Below are positions 22,480 to 33,496 of a stretch of 64,000 bases of DNA, one piece after another. Below the pieces are notes generated by a model. That model was not told the DNA's origin and ran no database searches. It saw only the letters and a program-made list of their open reading frames with translations. Made by a program: the position numbers and the translations under genes. Origin of the DNA: Filosporella fistucella (Eukaryota > Ascomycota > Leotiomycetes > Helotiales); the NCBI GenBank assembly GCA_030077755.1, contig JAQJZZ010000011.1:1674001-1738000 (forward strand), read 5' to 3'. The stretch's first letter is position 1. Each line of letters opens with the position of its first letter.

Positions 22480-25400
22480 AGATCCATACGTTCCGCACAA
22501 CTCTTTGGCTTCAAAAGAGCAACCCACATTCCCAAAGAAGAGGTCAAGCTCACCAGAGCAGCGAGATAAGTTACAGCCTGAGAAGCCAGCTTGCCCTGAA
22601 AGACCCGAAAGGTCCACGGACTTCGAATCCTCGTCACAGGTAATCGACTCGGCCGGCACACTCAGCCAGATTGGTGACTCGAGTTCGCTCTTCTTGTACG
22701 ATTCCCCACCTTCATTTATCTTTGGCGATTCCCAACCAACAAGCAAGAATTGCCCAATACCGTTCATCTTCGGGGTAAAGGAAGAGTCACGACAGACTCA
22801 GAGTAGCACAATGGTAAACGAAAGATCGCCTGCGAAGGCAAATGCGCCTGTATTCGCTACTGCGCAAAACGAGCAACTTTCGAGGTCAGCATCGAATGCA
22901 TTCTCTGAACAACGGTTCGCATCCAATATGCCTCAGTTTGGCCAGCCAACTCTGCCACAATCGCCCTTACATCGAGCGCCCCGGCCTAAAGACTCGTCGG
23001 TCTTCATCCAGCCAAAGGCTCGCCCGGAGCTTCATAGGGATATAGAACGAGCTGGTATGCATGACATTCTCACCACCACGTATAGCTAGTGTGCTAATAT
23101 AAGCCCCAAGTCCATCCACATCTTCAAGTATTGAAAGATGCTACAAGGAGGGTAATTGATCCTCTAGTGCCTAGAGCTCCGGCTGCTTATAATGCGCCTA
23201 CCCTCGCGCCGCTACCACAAAGCACAGCATACTCCACCACGAAACAGGCTCCGCAACAGCTTTTCGGATCGATGGGGAATACCTACACTGGATTTAATAC
23301 TGTAAACAAGGCGCCTGTCACTGGCTACAACTACATCGATCTGACCGCTAATGACTCTCGCAACCCCGTTTCAGATCCATATACATTTGTTGACCCTGCA
23401 AAAGCACAGGAGGATTTGAAAGCATTGTTAGAAGGAGCCATTGAGGATGACGACGATGTACCGAGAACAAGGGCTGGTAAGAAGAGAAGGGATGCAGAGG
23501 CGGATGACCTCGCTACTAGATTGAACGGCTTGAGCGTCGCTCAAGAAATGGCAAATGTTATGTCCGATGAAGAAGACGAAAATGAAGATGATGGCACAGT
23601 CGAAGGTGTGAAAGTGAAGCTTCTTCCACATCAAGTTGAGGGTCTTGAGTGGATGAAAGGTCGAGAGATCGGAACTGGGAAGAAGGGAGCAAGAGTACCT
23701 AAAGGTGGTATACTCGCAGACGACATGGGACTTGGCAAGACCCTCCAATCTATCTCGCTCATCTTGACGAACCCAAAACCAATCGATGAGGCTTCAATAG
23801 CTAAACGAAAACTACCATCAGGTGTGGAAAAAACCACTTTGGTTGTAGCACCTCTAGCACTCATTCGACAGTGGGAGTTAGAGATCAAAGATAAGGTTGA
23901 AGCATCTCACTCGCTCCGCGTTTGTGTTCATCATGGCCCGCAGCGCACAAAACGATTTCAAGATTTGAAGAGGTTTGATGTTGTAGTCACGACTTATCAG
24001 ATTCTTGTTTCTGAGTTCGGGAACTCTTCAATTGACGAGAAGGGTCTTAAAGTTGGGTGCTTCGGGCTTCACTGGTATCGTGTGATCCTTGATGAAGCAC
24101 ACACAATTAAGAACCGCAATGCGAAGGCCACACAAGCTTGTTATGCTCTCCGAAGCGAGTATCGATGGTGTCTGACTGGAACACCGATGCAGAACAATTT
24201 AGATGAGCTTCAAAGTTTGATCAAATTCCTACGAATCAAACCCTTCGATGATCTGAAGGAATGGAAAGATCAAATCGACCGGCCAATGAAGAACGGTAGA
24301 GGAGATGTTGCTATTAAGCGGCTTCGACATTATTTGCAAATCTTCATGAAACGGCGCACAAAGGATATCCTGAAAAAGGACGGCGCCTTGAATCCTGGTG
24401 GTCGACCTTCTGCTCCTGGAGCAGCTAGTTCAACAGGATTCAAAGTGACTGAACGCCGCATCGTGAAGGTATCTGCGGAATTTTCGCTACTCGAACGACG
24501 ATTCTACGAGCGTCTCGAACAACGCACAGATGCTAGTATTGAACAGATGATGGAGGGGAAAGTCAACTATGCAAGTGCATTGGTCATGTTATTGCGTTTG
24601 AGGCAAGCCTGTAATCATCCAAAGCTTGTTGGTGGCAAGCTCGCAAAAGATAGTGAGGCTCTTTCTGGCGAGTCTACATCAATGCAGAAGGGGAAAACAT
24701 CCAACGCAGACGTCGATGAGATGGCCGATATGTTTGGAGCTATGGGTATGGGGCCAAAGAAATGTGAAGTCTGTCAACTGGATCTCGGGAAATCAGCCGT
24801 GGCAGTGGGCGCAATTCGTTGCCTGGATTGTGAACAAGACCTCCTTGCGATTATGGAGCATAAATCTCGAAAGGAAAAGAAGCCGCAAAGCCAATCCCAT
24901 CGCGCAGAGAAGCCTCACTCTGCGGCGGTGACTCGGAAGCGTCGTAACCGAGCCATAATACTTGACAGCGACGACGAAGAGGATGAGGGGTCATGGATTG
25001 TACCAAAGAGCCAGCAAGGGTCATCGAAGCTTGGAAAAGCCGGAGGAGTTGAGGACGAAAATGCTGAAGGAGGTGGCGAGTGGCTCGACTCGGAGGCGGA
25101 TGAGACTTTTCCTGATCTTGCCCAACTGAACATACAGGCATCGCAGGCCAAACAAAAGGTAATCTCCTCTAATGGTTTGGACTCTGAGCCAGAATCAGAA
25201 ATCGAGTCTGCATCGGATAGCGAATCTCGGTCTGAAGAAGGTTCTGAGATCGAGCACGAATTTCAATCTTCCTCCGACGAAGAGGCACAACTTGCTACTA
25301 TTGTTAGCTCAACTAAAATCACTCATTTGCTCGAGATACTCACAAAGGAGATCGACGACCATAAATTCATTGTCTTCTCGCAATTCACCTCTATGTTGGA

Positions 25401-26070
25401 CCTCATTGAACCTTTTCTACGACAGAGAGGCTTCAAGTATACCCGGTATGATGGAAATATGAAGAATGATCTTCGAGAAGCCAGTCTCTCCAAATTGCGT
25501 AACGATAAAAGTTGTCGGATTCTACTATGCAGCTTGAAATGTGGATCTTTAGGACTAAATCTAACTGCTGCAACCCGAGTTGTTATTCTTGAACCATTTT
25601 GGAACCCGGTACGTAACCTGCCTGGGTACATTTGCAGAATCTTGCTAATATCAGCATTTTAGTTTGTTGAAGAACAAGCCATTGACCGTGTTCATCGTCT
25701 CACACAAAAAATCGATGTAATTATTTACAAGATCACTGTTAAAGACACAGTAGAGGAACGTATTCTGGATTTACAAGAGAAGAAACGCGAGCTTGCAAAT
25801 CAAACCATTGAGGGTGGAAAGGTAGGAGCAGGTAAATTGGGTATGAAGGAGATATTGCAACTGTTCAGAAGAGACGCGGAAAATGCCCCACCTCACGGTG
25901 CTATATCTTATGATTTGGGAAGCAAGCCTCGGATTCTAAAGGAAGGAGCAGTTAGTAGGAGTCTCGCTTCGAGTAGAGAAGGATCAGCGAGTGAGAGAAG
26001 AGTAACACCTCCGACTCGCACAACCACAAGCTCGTCTAAGGAGGATAGCGTTTATGGCAGGAGATGGTGA
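22480..26070 (+). CDS. SNF2-family DNA-dependent ATPase, Uls1/Rrp1-Rrp2-like
   Basis: Main coding blocks are 22480-23054, about 23111 (or 23129)-25608 and 25663-26070; introns at 23055-23110 (or 23128) and 25609-25662. The N-terminal 250 residues are disordered, then the helicase core follows: [11 protein letters not shown], Walker [21 protein letters not shown] box (LDEAHTIKN), [13 protein letters not shown], and in the C-terminal lobe [41 protein letters not shown] and [13 protein letters not shown] across the last intron. An insert between the lobes has two Cys pairs (CEVC and CLDC) then long acidic/Ser tracts. That is where Rad5/Uls1-class proteins carry a RING, here apparently degenerate. 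Relatives act in recombination and SUMO-linked genome maintenance. The 5' end is unresolved: no ATG opens the frame; the first in-frame ATG is 22811, so an upstream exon is likely. Confidence 0.82.
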
Positions 26071-26785
26071 TGGGCATGTTACCGCTGTCAGGTGCTGCAT
26101 TTGGACGGAGCTTACTGCTAAGAGAGATGTGGTGCATAGGAGTATGGCGTTTCATTGCAAAAGAGTAGACAATGATGGGAGGATACCATGAGAACTGCTG
26201 ACTGGGTTGGTCTAAGTTACGTAATTATGAATAAAGATGGCTCATGATTGTAAGGGTTTACTTTTCGGAGCATGCAATTTGGCAATTTTCAGCATCAGAA
26301 GGATAAATCTATCCGGTATTTCAAGCGGTCTCCTTATCAACTGACCTCCTTGGGTACCTCCGGTAGATTGTCAGTGAAAGTGTCGTACCTTCCAGTGAGA
26401 CTATAAGTTTTTGAAACGCCCAGTCAGCGGTCCTAAGCTTGTGGAATCGTGAGAAGCCTTGCATATTTTGCGATTGTGGTACAATAGGGGTAAGAGTGTT
26501 GTATATGTAGGGGCGAGGTAAAATTACTATCATCGCGCCAGCTATTGTGCGACTATGGAAGGGCGGTTGTGAGGTCCGCTGCAGTATCATTTTCATTTAC
26601 GCCTCCTAACGATCGCAAAAACTTGCCCCCCCCCCCCCCACTACCCCTCCCTAAGAAGGTAGATTGGTCGACAGTAAGATCAAGATGGTTGGATGATTCA
26701 TTTCCAGATTTCGAGAGCGCGTCGTAGCGCTTCCCTTCCTCTCCTCTTTGACTTAATCCTCTCACATCCAGCATTCGTTGTACTC
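26071..26785. other. Convergent spacer with a 14-base C tract
   Basis: 715 bases between the SNF2 gene (+) and the CBM1 gene (-). It includes an uninterrupted run of 14 C at 26626-26639. No coding frame is supported. Confidence 0.55.
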
Positions 26786-27425
26786 CTACGCTCCCGCGGT
26801 GGCGACACACTGGTAATAGAAATCTAAAAACATTACTCATCAGAAGGCTCTCCCTTGATTATCTAACAGCAAAAGCCTCACCATTTTGACTTTGACACAC
26901 GGCATCCTGGACGCACTTGGTGCACCCCTTCCAGATTGAACCTCCACACTGATAATACAACGGCACTGGGCACTTCGTCGTGTTAGGATCTATAGCCTTT
27001 GTTGTTGTTTGTTCTTGAGTCGTTATCTGTGCTGTGGTCTTTGACGTTGGAGTGACAGACACGGTCGTGTATATTGTCGTATATATTGTTTGTGTGACTT
27101 GTACTTCTGTGGCTGATGTGGTGGTAGCCTTAGAAGTTTTAATCTTGGAACTGCTGCTAGAGCTGGGACTGGTGTCTGGTGTGGTATATTTTGTGCTCGA
27201 TTTCATAGAGGAAGACGAAGGTTTCGTGACTGTGTAGAGAGAGCTTTTGGAGGAGCTGATAGGTATCTCCGTCACAGTCACTGTGAATGAGACTGTGCGG
27301 GAAATAATGGTAGTGTCTGCGCTCTGGGAAGTGTTAGTTCACCATGAAATATAGAAGCGAAGAGTACTTACTCCAACACCAGAGATGGCAAGTAAAGTTG
27401 CAAGTGTGAGACTGAGAAGTTGCAT
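26786..27425 (-). CDS. Secreted Ser/Thr-rich protein with C-terminal CBM1 cellulose-binding module
   Basis: Three exons, 27425-27372, 27323-26882 and 26823-26786, introns of 48 and 58 nt, give 177 residues. A signal peptide (MQLLSLTLATLLAISGVG) is exactly the first exon. The middle is a Ser/Thr-rich linker expected to be O-glycosylated. The C-terminus is a fungal CBM1: YYQCGGSIWKGCTKC, then CQSQND, and the last exon supplies FYYQCVATAGA, completing the Q-N-D-x-Y-x-Q-C ending of the fold. The aromatic residues that stack on cellulose are present (W, Y, Y). There is no catalytic domain, so the protein is a stand-alone binding protein rather than a hydrolase, perhaps a wall-associated or substrate-anchoring effector-like protein. 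Without the tiny third exon the CBM1 would look truncated. Confidence 0.88.
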
Positions 27426-28293
27426 TTTGTATTCGGAGATTCGATTATGAGTAGACAATATAGACTGACGTGGGACGAATATCTCATGGGTTTATATATT
27501 TCAAAGTTCGATTTCTGCCAGGTATCGATTCAGACTGCCACATGACGGACCCAACGCTGTTAATGCAACATGAGCACCAGGTCGCTGAACGCATAACAAG
27601 ACCGGACTTGCTTTCCGAGCACCAAATCGAGAGGGACATTTAGAAGCTGCACATCTCACCACATCAAAAGCTGGTAGGTAATCTAGAAGCGAGGTAGTAT
27701 TTCAATTTAGGCAGTTGCCGCACTTTGGCTATATCTATTGACGGAACGCTCACAAGGATATGGAGTAGAAGCGATGCGTATCGTAGGCTGTTCACGGAAA
27801 CGTTGGCCAGAAATCCGGGTCGTGAATATGACCAGGATCACCTTTCGGATGAACCAAATGGAGCCTCGTGTTTAGAACGGGAGGGAAGGCTGACAACCTA
27901 ATATGGTAATCGCGCGTTCGTCCGATGTATACCCAAGTGAACAAGCATCAATATGCGTAGATTGGCATATGCGTGAATACGCCCTGGCCTCGGTCAATGT
28001 CAACAATGATCCTGCTCAAGGAGCGACTACCGGACATGGAGGCAGCATCTGAGTTTCAAAATAAATGAGAATTCGTGACTGCAAATGCCATATTTTACCT
28101 CAGACACAGGTGCTCTAAAACGCAATCAAATGGGACCAACTCAAAGATCATGTAACTGAAAAGGTAGGTATGAGAAAGTTATAGGAATTCGAAGTGAATG
28201 GTGAACAGGTACATGATATCTTGGAAACGACTTTGGTAAGACCTCAAAGCCTGTCTATATGGTGCGAAAAATGCCTCAACGTTCCATACTAAA
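27426..28293. other. Intergenic spacer
   Basis: 868 bases upstream of the CBM1 gene and downstream of MET10, both on minus. I see no gene, repeat or RNA in it. It should hold the CBM1 promoter and the MET10 3' UTR. Confidence 0.55.
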
Positions 28294-31200
28294 CTAGTAG
28301 ACTTCTAACACATATCTCAGCTCTTCTTTCAACCTCTCAATCTCCTTCTTGGGGTCTGTCTTCTTGCCAATCGTCTTAGCATCACGAGCAATGGCCTCTT
28401 CGAGCACTTCCGTGACATCTGGAACAGGCCAAGTAGGTCCGCAAAGGTAGAAGGCACCTTCCTCCTTGATATACGCCTGAATAATGTCAGAGATTGACTC
28501 TCGCATGCGGTCCTGGATGTATATCTTTTGCGGCTGATCACGTGAGAATGCACGACCAAGAAGGGTGATAACACCAGCGTCTTGGTAAGCCTCCCACTCC
28601 TCTCCGTAGAGATACTCTTCTCTCTGGTGACGAGAACCCATGTACAAAAGAATGGAACCAATGTCTTTTCCCTGTGCCTTCTGCATCGCTCGGTATTGAA
28701 CAAATGCTCTGAAGGGTGCAAGCCCAGTTCCCAATCCTGCCATGATAAGTGGTGCAGTATCTTTAGCTGGAAGTTTCATGACTGACGGCTTGACGCTGGC
28801 CGTAACCTTTGCTCCAATAGGAAGCTGGCTCAAATAGCGGGTGGCTTGACCAAAACGATCACGTCCTTTAGGATCCACCCAATTGACAACCACGATCATA
28901 AGAGCAACAGTCGTAGGATTGACCATTTGGGCGGAGGCGATGGAGTATTCACGACGTTTCATGGGGCTAACAATCCTGGCAATGTCGTGGAAGCTAGGGT
29001 GAGCGGATCTGAACTCAAGTAAAATGTCGGCAAAGGTGATTGTATCAACTTCAGCGCGGCGTTTGAACTCGCTCGCACCTTCAGGTCCACCCAATGTGAG
29101 GAGTTCCTTCTTTTCGTTCTCATCGCTAGCGAAGGCAGCCAAGTCTTCGTAGAACTTCTTTGGGGGCTTTCCGAAGATGTCGATGTTCTGTACGAGAGAC
29201 TGGAAAACTGTTCTGGTATCGAGAATATTTGGATCGTCTCGAGACGGAACCTCTACAATATCCTCAGGGTTGAGGTCATAAATATTCATGAACTCAATGA
29301 CCTCATCGACATCGTTCTCAGCGTGAATGCCAAGGGCCTCACCGATGTTATATTTGAGCCCGGAGTCTCCAAGATTGAACTCAATATGGAAGATGTTGCG
29401 GTCGTATGTCAACGGAGTCAAGCGACGATTCTCTTGCACGGTGATTTGATAAGTCTTGGTTGAAAGATCTGGTCGTAGGGCAATCTTTGTCCCATATGCC
29501 TCTTTGAAGATAAGACTCTTGGCGACAGATTTCCAGTCTTTGAGAAGAGATACTGGTTCGACATCTTCTTTATCAAAACCAGTGAAGCTGCTTGGTGCAA
29601 TCGTTCTCGGAAGCTCGACGACTACCGCATCCACTTCAACCTCGGACCATGATTCTGGTACCTCGACTTGTCGGAGGATTTTGTCCAGGTCTGCAGAGAC
29701 ATCTGCCAAAAGAACAGCATCTCCATGAAGCGCGGCAAGCTTCTGTAAACTAGTTCCTGGAAGCTCCGGTTGGGTAAGTTTCAAGAAAGCCAGCTCTACA
29801 GCGAGCGTTTCAACAAGAGCGTCTTTCTCCACGACCGCGGATTCTGTGGGATCTAGAACAAAGAGGTTGAGATTCTTGAATTTGATCTCGTTTCGTACAG
29901 CTGGAGATAACCTCTTTTCCAGATCCTCATCCTTGACCCCTTGGAACTTGATGACGAGCTTGCCACCAACTTTGATACTCTTGAGAATGGCAACTTCATT
30001 GAGAAGCTTCTCGGCGTTGACGATCACTACATCTGCATCCTCAACAGGATAGAATGCTTCGAGAGACTTTTTGGAGCTGCGGATATCAGTCCTGACAGTT
30101 CCACCCTGGATTAGATTGTCGTGGGTTTGACTGATCACAATGTTACTAGCAGAATCTCCGGACAAAAACTTCCCAATTGCTGCAGGGGCGGTTGCTGCTG
30201 CAGAACTGTCCACGTCCCAGAATGTATATTGCTCGTATTGACCAGGATTGAGCAAGTCCGAGGTTTCAATAGCTGCTGGCTTTCCACAGAGCTGTGCAAA
30301 ATATGCGGCAATAGATGTGGGAGAGAAAGTCTCAGCGCGGGAGTACTTCAAGTCAGTAACAGAAGGTGTTGTATTCCACTTGTCAGCGAATATTATCGCA
30401 GCAAGCACATCTTCATACAGACTCGAATGTGCAGATTCGTCGGCGACAGCTGTCTGATCAATGACCTGACCAAGAACAGCAATTCTTGTCACAGAGGCGG
30501 GAAGAGCCTTGATGAATGCATCTTCCGCAAATGGTCTGTAGACCCTAACATTGATCACACCAATCTTGTTGCCTTCTGCGGCCAATCTTTCTGCAACTTG
30601 GCCAGCAAGAGAGCTTTCGACGCTCCCAAATACAACCAAAATCGACTCGGGATTGTTGTGTCCACGATACTCAAAGAGATTGTATGCAGTACCAAGCTCA
30701 TTATTGAAGGCATTAAGCAGGTGAGAAACCTTTGTTTCTGAATCTGCTCGTTTGCCGAGCTTGGAGAGCTCCGTGACGACATTTCCGTATGCACTGGACA
30801 AGCCCGACTGGTTCAAGACGTCAATAACGCGCAGGGTGTCGCGTCCAACATTGATACCATCGTAAATGTGGATGGTTGGCAAGACTGTTGCTAGTATGGT
30901 GGAGAACAGAGCCATGTGTTGAGCCTCGTATGCAGAGGAGCTAGATACTAGGCCGAGACCCAAATCCTCCACGACTGCTATAGCTGTCGCATAATCTGTC
31001 ACCAAACCATGAGCCGAGCCAGGAGCATAGTCAACCGCTGCTACATGTGCAACAAAAGGGTTTGCGACTGAATAGAGGAGGGACAGTTGATCGAGAGCAC
31101 CACGGAGGTTGTCCAGAGATGAGGATGATGCTAAAAGGGATTGAGGAATGTGTCTCTTTTTCAGGTCAAAATCCTTCGAAAACATATATCCTAGTGCAAT

Positions 31201-31683
31201 TGAACCTGATCCAGAACGTGTCTGCATGGCAGAGACCTGCGTAGCATACCCATTGGCATTTGCAACTTTTGAGGCAGACCATGCCTTGGCTGCAACATCC
31301 AGATCGAAGCTCTCCGGAGAGTAAGAGAAAATCTTGTCAGATAAGGCATATGCAACTTGTTGGATCAGAGTTTGCGCTGTGAGATATGTAGGTCCCATTA
31401 TTGAGACGTAGTCAATTGGTTGACCGAAGGGCAAGCTCGAAGATTCTTGGGGAATCTTTTTGAAGGAGGTCGAAACGTCATCGGAGTTCCAGATGCTGTC
31501 CAGAGTTTCAGAACCCGCGGGCTTCTGTACTGAAGGGTTAGATACAGCCATGTATGTGGTGATGTGAATCTGTGGGAGGATTTTTACTTGAGTTTTTCCA
31601 GGCTTTTCAAGAATGGACATAGCGTCGTCTGCTTTTCGTTTCACCCCTTGAGTGGGTGAATCTAACTCCATCGGCTCGCCCAT
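28294..31683 (-). CDS. MET10: Sulfite reductase (NADPH) flavoprotein component (Met10)
   Basis: Intronless, 1129 residues from the first in-frame ATG at 31683. It is the FAD/NADPH-binding partner of the siroheme subunit Met5; together they reduce sulfite to sulfide in the cytosol. The N-terminal half is the degenerate pyruvate:ferredoxin-oxidoreductase-like region typical of fungal Met10. The C-terminal half is a ferredoxin-NADP reductase module: connecting domain, FAD-binding RREYSIAS near residue 911, NADP-binding GLGTGLAPFRAF near 983, YLCGP near the end, and a C-terminal aromatic residue (LEVY) that stacks on the flavin. An alternative start is the Met at 31551 (MAVSNPSVQKP); the 44 residues before it include a KRK cluster. 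The open frame continues upstream of 31683 without ATG. Met22 nearby detoxifies the PAP made in the same pathway. Confidence 0.95.
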   Translation of the reverse strand: MGEPMELDSPTQGVKRKADDAMSILEKPGKTQVKILPQIHITTYMAVSNPSVQKPAGSETLDSIWNSDDVSTSFKKIPQESSSLPFGQPIDYVSIMGPTYLTAQTLIQQVAYALSDKIFSYSPESFDLDVAAKAWSASKVANANGYATQVSAMQTRSGSGSIALGYMFSKDFDLKKRHIPQSLLASSSSLDNLRGALDQLSLLYSVANPFVAHVAAVDYAPGSAHGLVTDYATAIAVVEDLGLGLVSSSSAYEAQHMALFSTILATVLPTIHIYDGINVGRDTLRVIDVLNQSGLSSAYGNVVTELSKLGKRADSETKVSHLLNAFNNELGTAYNLFEYRGHNNPESILVVFGSVESSLAGQVAERLAAEGNKIGVINVRVYRPFAEDAFIKALPASVTRIAVLGQVIDQTAVADESAHSSLYEDVLAAIIFADKWNTTPSVTDLKYSRAETFSPTSIAAYFAQLCGKPAAIETSDLLNPGQYEQYTFWDVDSSAAATAPAAIGKFLSGDSASNIVISQTHDNLIQGGTVRTDIRSSKKSLEAFYPVEDADVVIVNAEKLLNEVAILKSIKVGGKLVIKFQGVKDEDLEKRLSPAVRNEIKFKNLNLFVLDPTESAVVEKDALVETLAVELAFLKLTQPELPGTSLQKLAALHGDAVLLADVSADLDKILRQVEVPESWSEVEVDAVVVELPRTIAPSSFTGFDKEDVEPVSLLKDWKSVAKSLIFKEAYGTKIALRPDLSTKTYQITVQENRRLTPLTYDRNIFHIEFNLGDSGLKYNIGEALGIHAENDVDEVIEFMNIYDLNPEDIVEVPSRDDPNILDTRTVFQSLVQNIDIFGKPPKKFYEDLAAFASDENEKKELLTLGGPEGASEFKRRAEVDTITFADILLEFRSAHPSFHDIARIVSPMKRREYSIASAQMVNPTTVALMIVVVNWVDPKGRDRFGQATRYLSQLPIGAKVTASVKPSVMKLPAKDTAPLIMAGLGTGLAPFRAFVQYRAMQKAQGKDIGSILLYMGSRHQREEYLYGEEWEAYQDAGVITLLGRAFSRDQPQKIYIQDRMRESISDIIQAYIKEEGAFYLCGPTWPVPDVTEVLEEAIARDAKTIGKKTDPKKEIERLKEELRYVLEVY

Positions 31684-32121
31684 GTCGAAGAACCACTGTT
31701 TTTTAAGCAGAGACGAATATAGATATTGAGAGGAGTCAGAGAAATGTACCGCAGTACCTCCAATTGCAAGTGCAAGTGAGGTGTGGGCAAGAAAGTGGGA
31801 AATGAGGATGGAAATGTGTAAGAAGAATCGAGCGGCGGCGGACAGGAGACTCAAGAGTAAATTTTGCAATGAAAGCTTAGGCTGAAATTGACTTAGTCTT
31901 GACTGGTATGCAATGAGACGTACTCCGTAAGTATCTTAGTGTACGTGCATGTACGGTACAAGGACAGGACAAAAGAGTCCTGGTGCAGAGAGGGGAGAAT
32001 TGTGAGAGTCTTTTTCTTGAGCTGTTGAGCACGCAATTCTAGTCCGGTCCGATCTCGGGATGTCGGTGTATGCAGTTCTTTATCATCGAATAATGTCACG
32101 TGTAGGTAAAAGCTTTCCCTG

Positions 32122-32139
32122 GTACCTAGGCCTAGGTAC
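32122..32139. repeat. Perfect 18-bp palindrome GTACCTAGGCCTAGGTAC
   Basis: The 18 bases equal their own reverse complement, built of two CCTAGG-type half units. It lies about 440 bases upstream of the MET10 start. Single ACCTAGGTA-like units recur in other intergenic parts of the window (for example around 35740, 38190-38220 and 49170), so it may be a dispersed motif rather than a MET10-specific operator. Confidence 0.85.
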
Positions 32140-32192
32140 GTACCGTGCTTGAAAGCTCATCATGTACGGGTATCCACAACCACAATACCTGT

Positions 32193-32461
32193 CACCCAAT
32201 TGAATCAATACCTAAGTGACACACCAAATATGCCAAACTTGTTGAAGAACACTGAATTGACGCCTAGTTCCCTTGCCCAATTTAGATACTATAACTATAT
32301 AGATGTAATAGAGATTGAAACTACGTAAAATACAATCGAAAAGCTCTACCTGTGTATAGAGCTTTCACATCACTTTATCTTATCATTATTATACAATAGA
32401 GACTCTTTACAGTAAGAGGTCAATTTTTTGTATATATCGATAATAAATTAAATCGGGAGGT
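32193..32461 (-). mobile_element. Dispersed MITE-like repeat, copy A
   Basis: About 269 bases, in reverse orientation relative to copies B and D. Terminal sequences are similar in inverted orientation: CACCCAATTGAAT at the left and, read from the right edge inward, CTCCCGATTTAAT. It shares with the other copies the core AGCTTTTCGAT, a TATATAGTTATAG stretch, AAATTGGGCAAGGGAA, and an end GGTGTGTCACTTA (all read on minus). No open frame. Non-autonomous DNA element is the best guess; no target-site duplication is clear. Confidence 0.65.
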
Positions 32462-32805
32462 AGGTGCTCGGCACGAAATTGATATGACGGACATCGAGGC
32501 TGCCTTGCTGAGGCTGAGCTGTAGAATATGATGTAATGATTTCTGGCCAACAGGCACGATTTCGATCCAAGGACACTAAAAGGTGTGCTGAGGTGAGGAG
32601 AAGGCAACTAATATGTTAATTATTAAACAACTATTCATACCTTCTCGCTGTATTCACTCTTTACCAAAGTCGCCAAAGAGCTCTTGGAATCAGAGCTGAA
32701 GAAAGAGTATATAGATCCAGCACAGCATCCTACACCATTCACCAGCACCCCACGTACCAGCTCAGTAGTCACCCTGTGCAAATATAGGACGGCACATATT
32801 GCAAA

Positions 32806-33304
32806 ATGGCTCCGCTGCCAATTCTACGGCTGGCCCTCCAAAATACGTTTTCGCGTCAATCTTTACGCTCTGCCGCATCGCCAATTACACTCCGCCCTTT
32901 CTCCCAGATCCCACTGTCAAGATTTCCTCGAAAAGAGAGTCAAGACAGAGAGGAAATAAACACCGAAGTTACAGAGTATTCTAAGTCTGCGAGTGACGAC
33001 GCAGCTGCCCATCAATCCGAGGCAGCTTTCGACCCTGACGCCGCGAGGCCAGAGGAGGAGAAAGAAATTGCGGGGAAAGGGAACGAGGTAGGTAGGCTGT
33101 GATAGCATCCCATAACTACCTTAGAGGCATTGTATCAGAGGCTAAAAAGATACGCCACTGTACAAGGATGAAAACCCGTTAGAAGTCTCACCTGCGAACC
33201 CAGAAGTATCGAAGCAGCAAGGTCAAACAAAGGGCGGTGCTGAAAACTCAGGGAAGGACAGGCAGTCCAGTTCCTCAGGAAGTCCACGAAAGAATGGGAC
33301 GTAA
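32806..33304 (+). CDS. Small conserved-type protein with mitochondrial presequence, function unknown
   Basis: Two exons, 32806-33091 and 33150-33304, joined at phase 1 over a 58-nt intron, encode 146 residues. The first 35 residues are basic, Ser/Leu-rich and free of acids (MAPLPILRLALQNTF start), a typical mitochondrial presequence. After that the protein is hydrophilic and acidic (AAFDPDAARPEEEKE) and ends with a Gly/Ser/Lys-rich tail. The motif NPLEVSPANPEVSKQQG resembles a short motif I associate with unannotated mould proteins of this size. No catalytic or binding motif is visible. The donor choice (GTAGGC at 33092 rather than GTAGGT four bases earlier) is forced by the reading phase of exon 2. 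Confidence 0.7.
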
Positions 33305-33496
33305 GATATATTGCATGAATATAATGCTGTAAGTAATATATTATGTATGAAATGGAGTTGGTAAGCATAGGTAGCGATTGAATAAATCCAAAAGTAAGCA
33401 CTTACGCAGGTCTCCCGTAAACAAGACTCTCCGTGACTCCTGCCCCGCTTGGTATCATTCGCACGAAATACAGTATTTCCAGAGTCTCAGGTCATT

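Larger units (their letters stand above)
31684..32805. other. Divergent intergenic region with palindrome and repeat copy
   Basis: 1.1 kb between MET10 (-) and the small mitochondrial-type gene (+). It holds a perfect 18-bp palindrome (32122-32139) and copy A of the dispersed repeat (32193-32461), both annotated separately. The rest is promoter-like, with no coding frame. Confidence 0.5.

Noticed and set aside
30121..30741. 206-codon open frame on plus inside MET10
   Set aside because: It is the antisense shadow of a strongly coding, intronless gene and has no domain.
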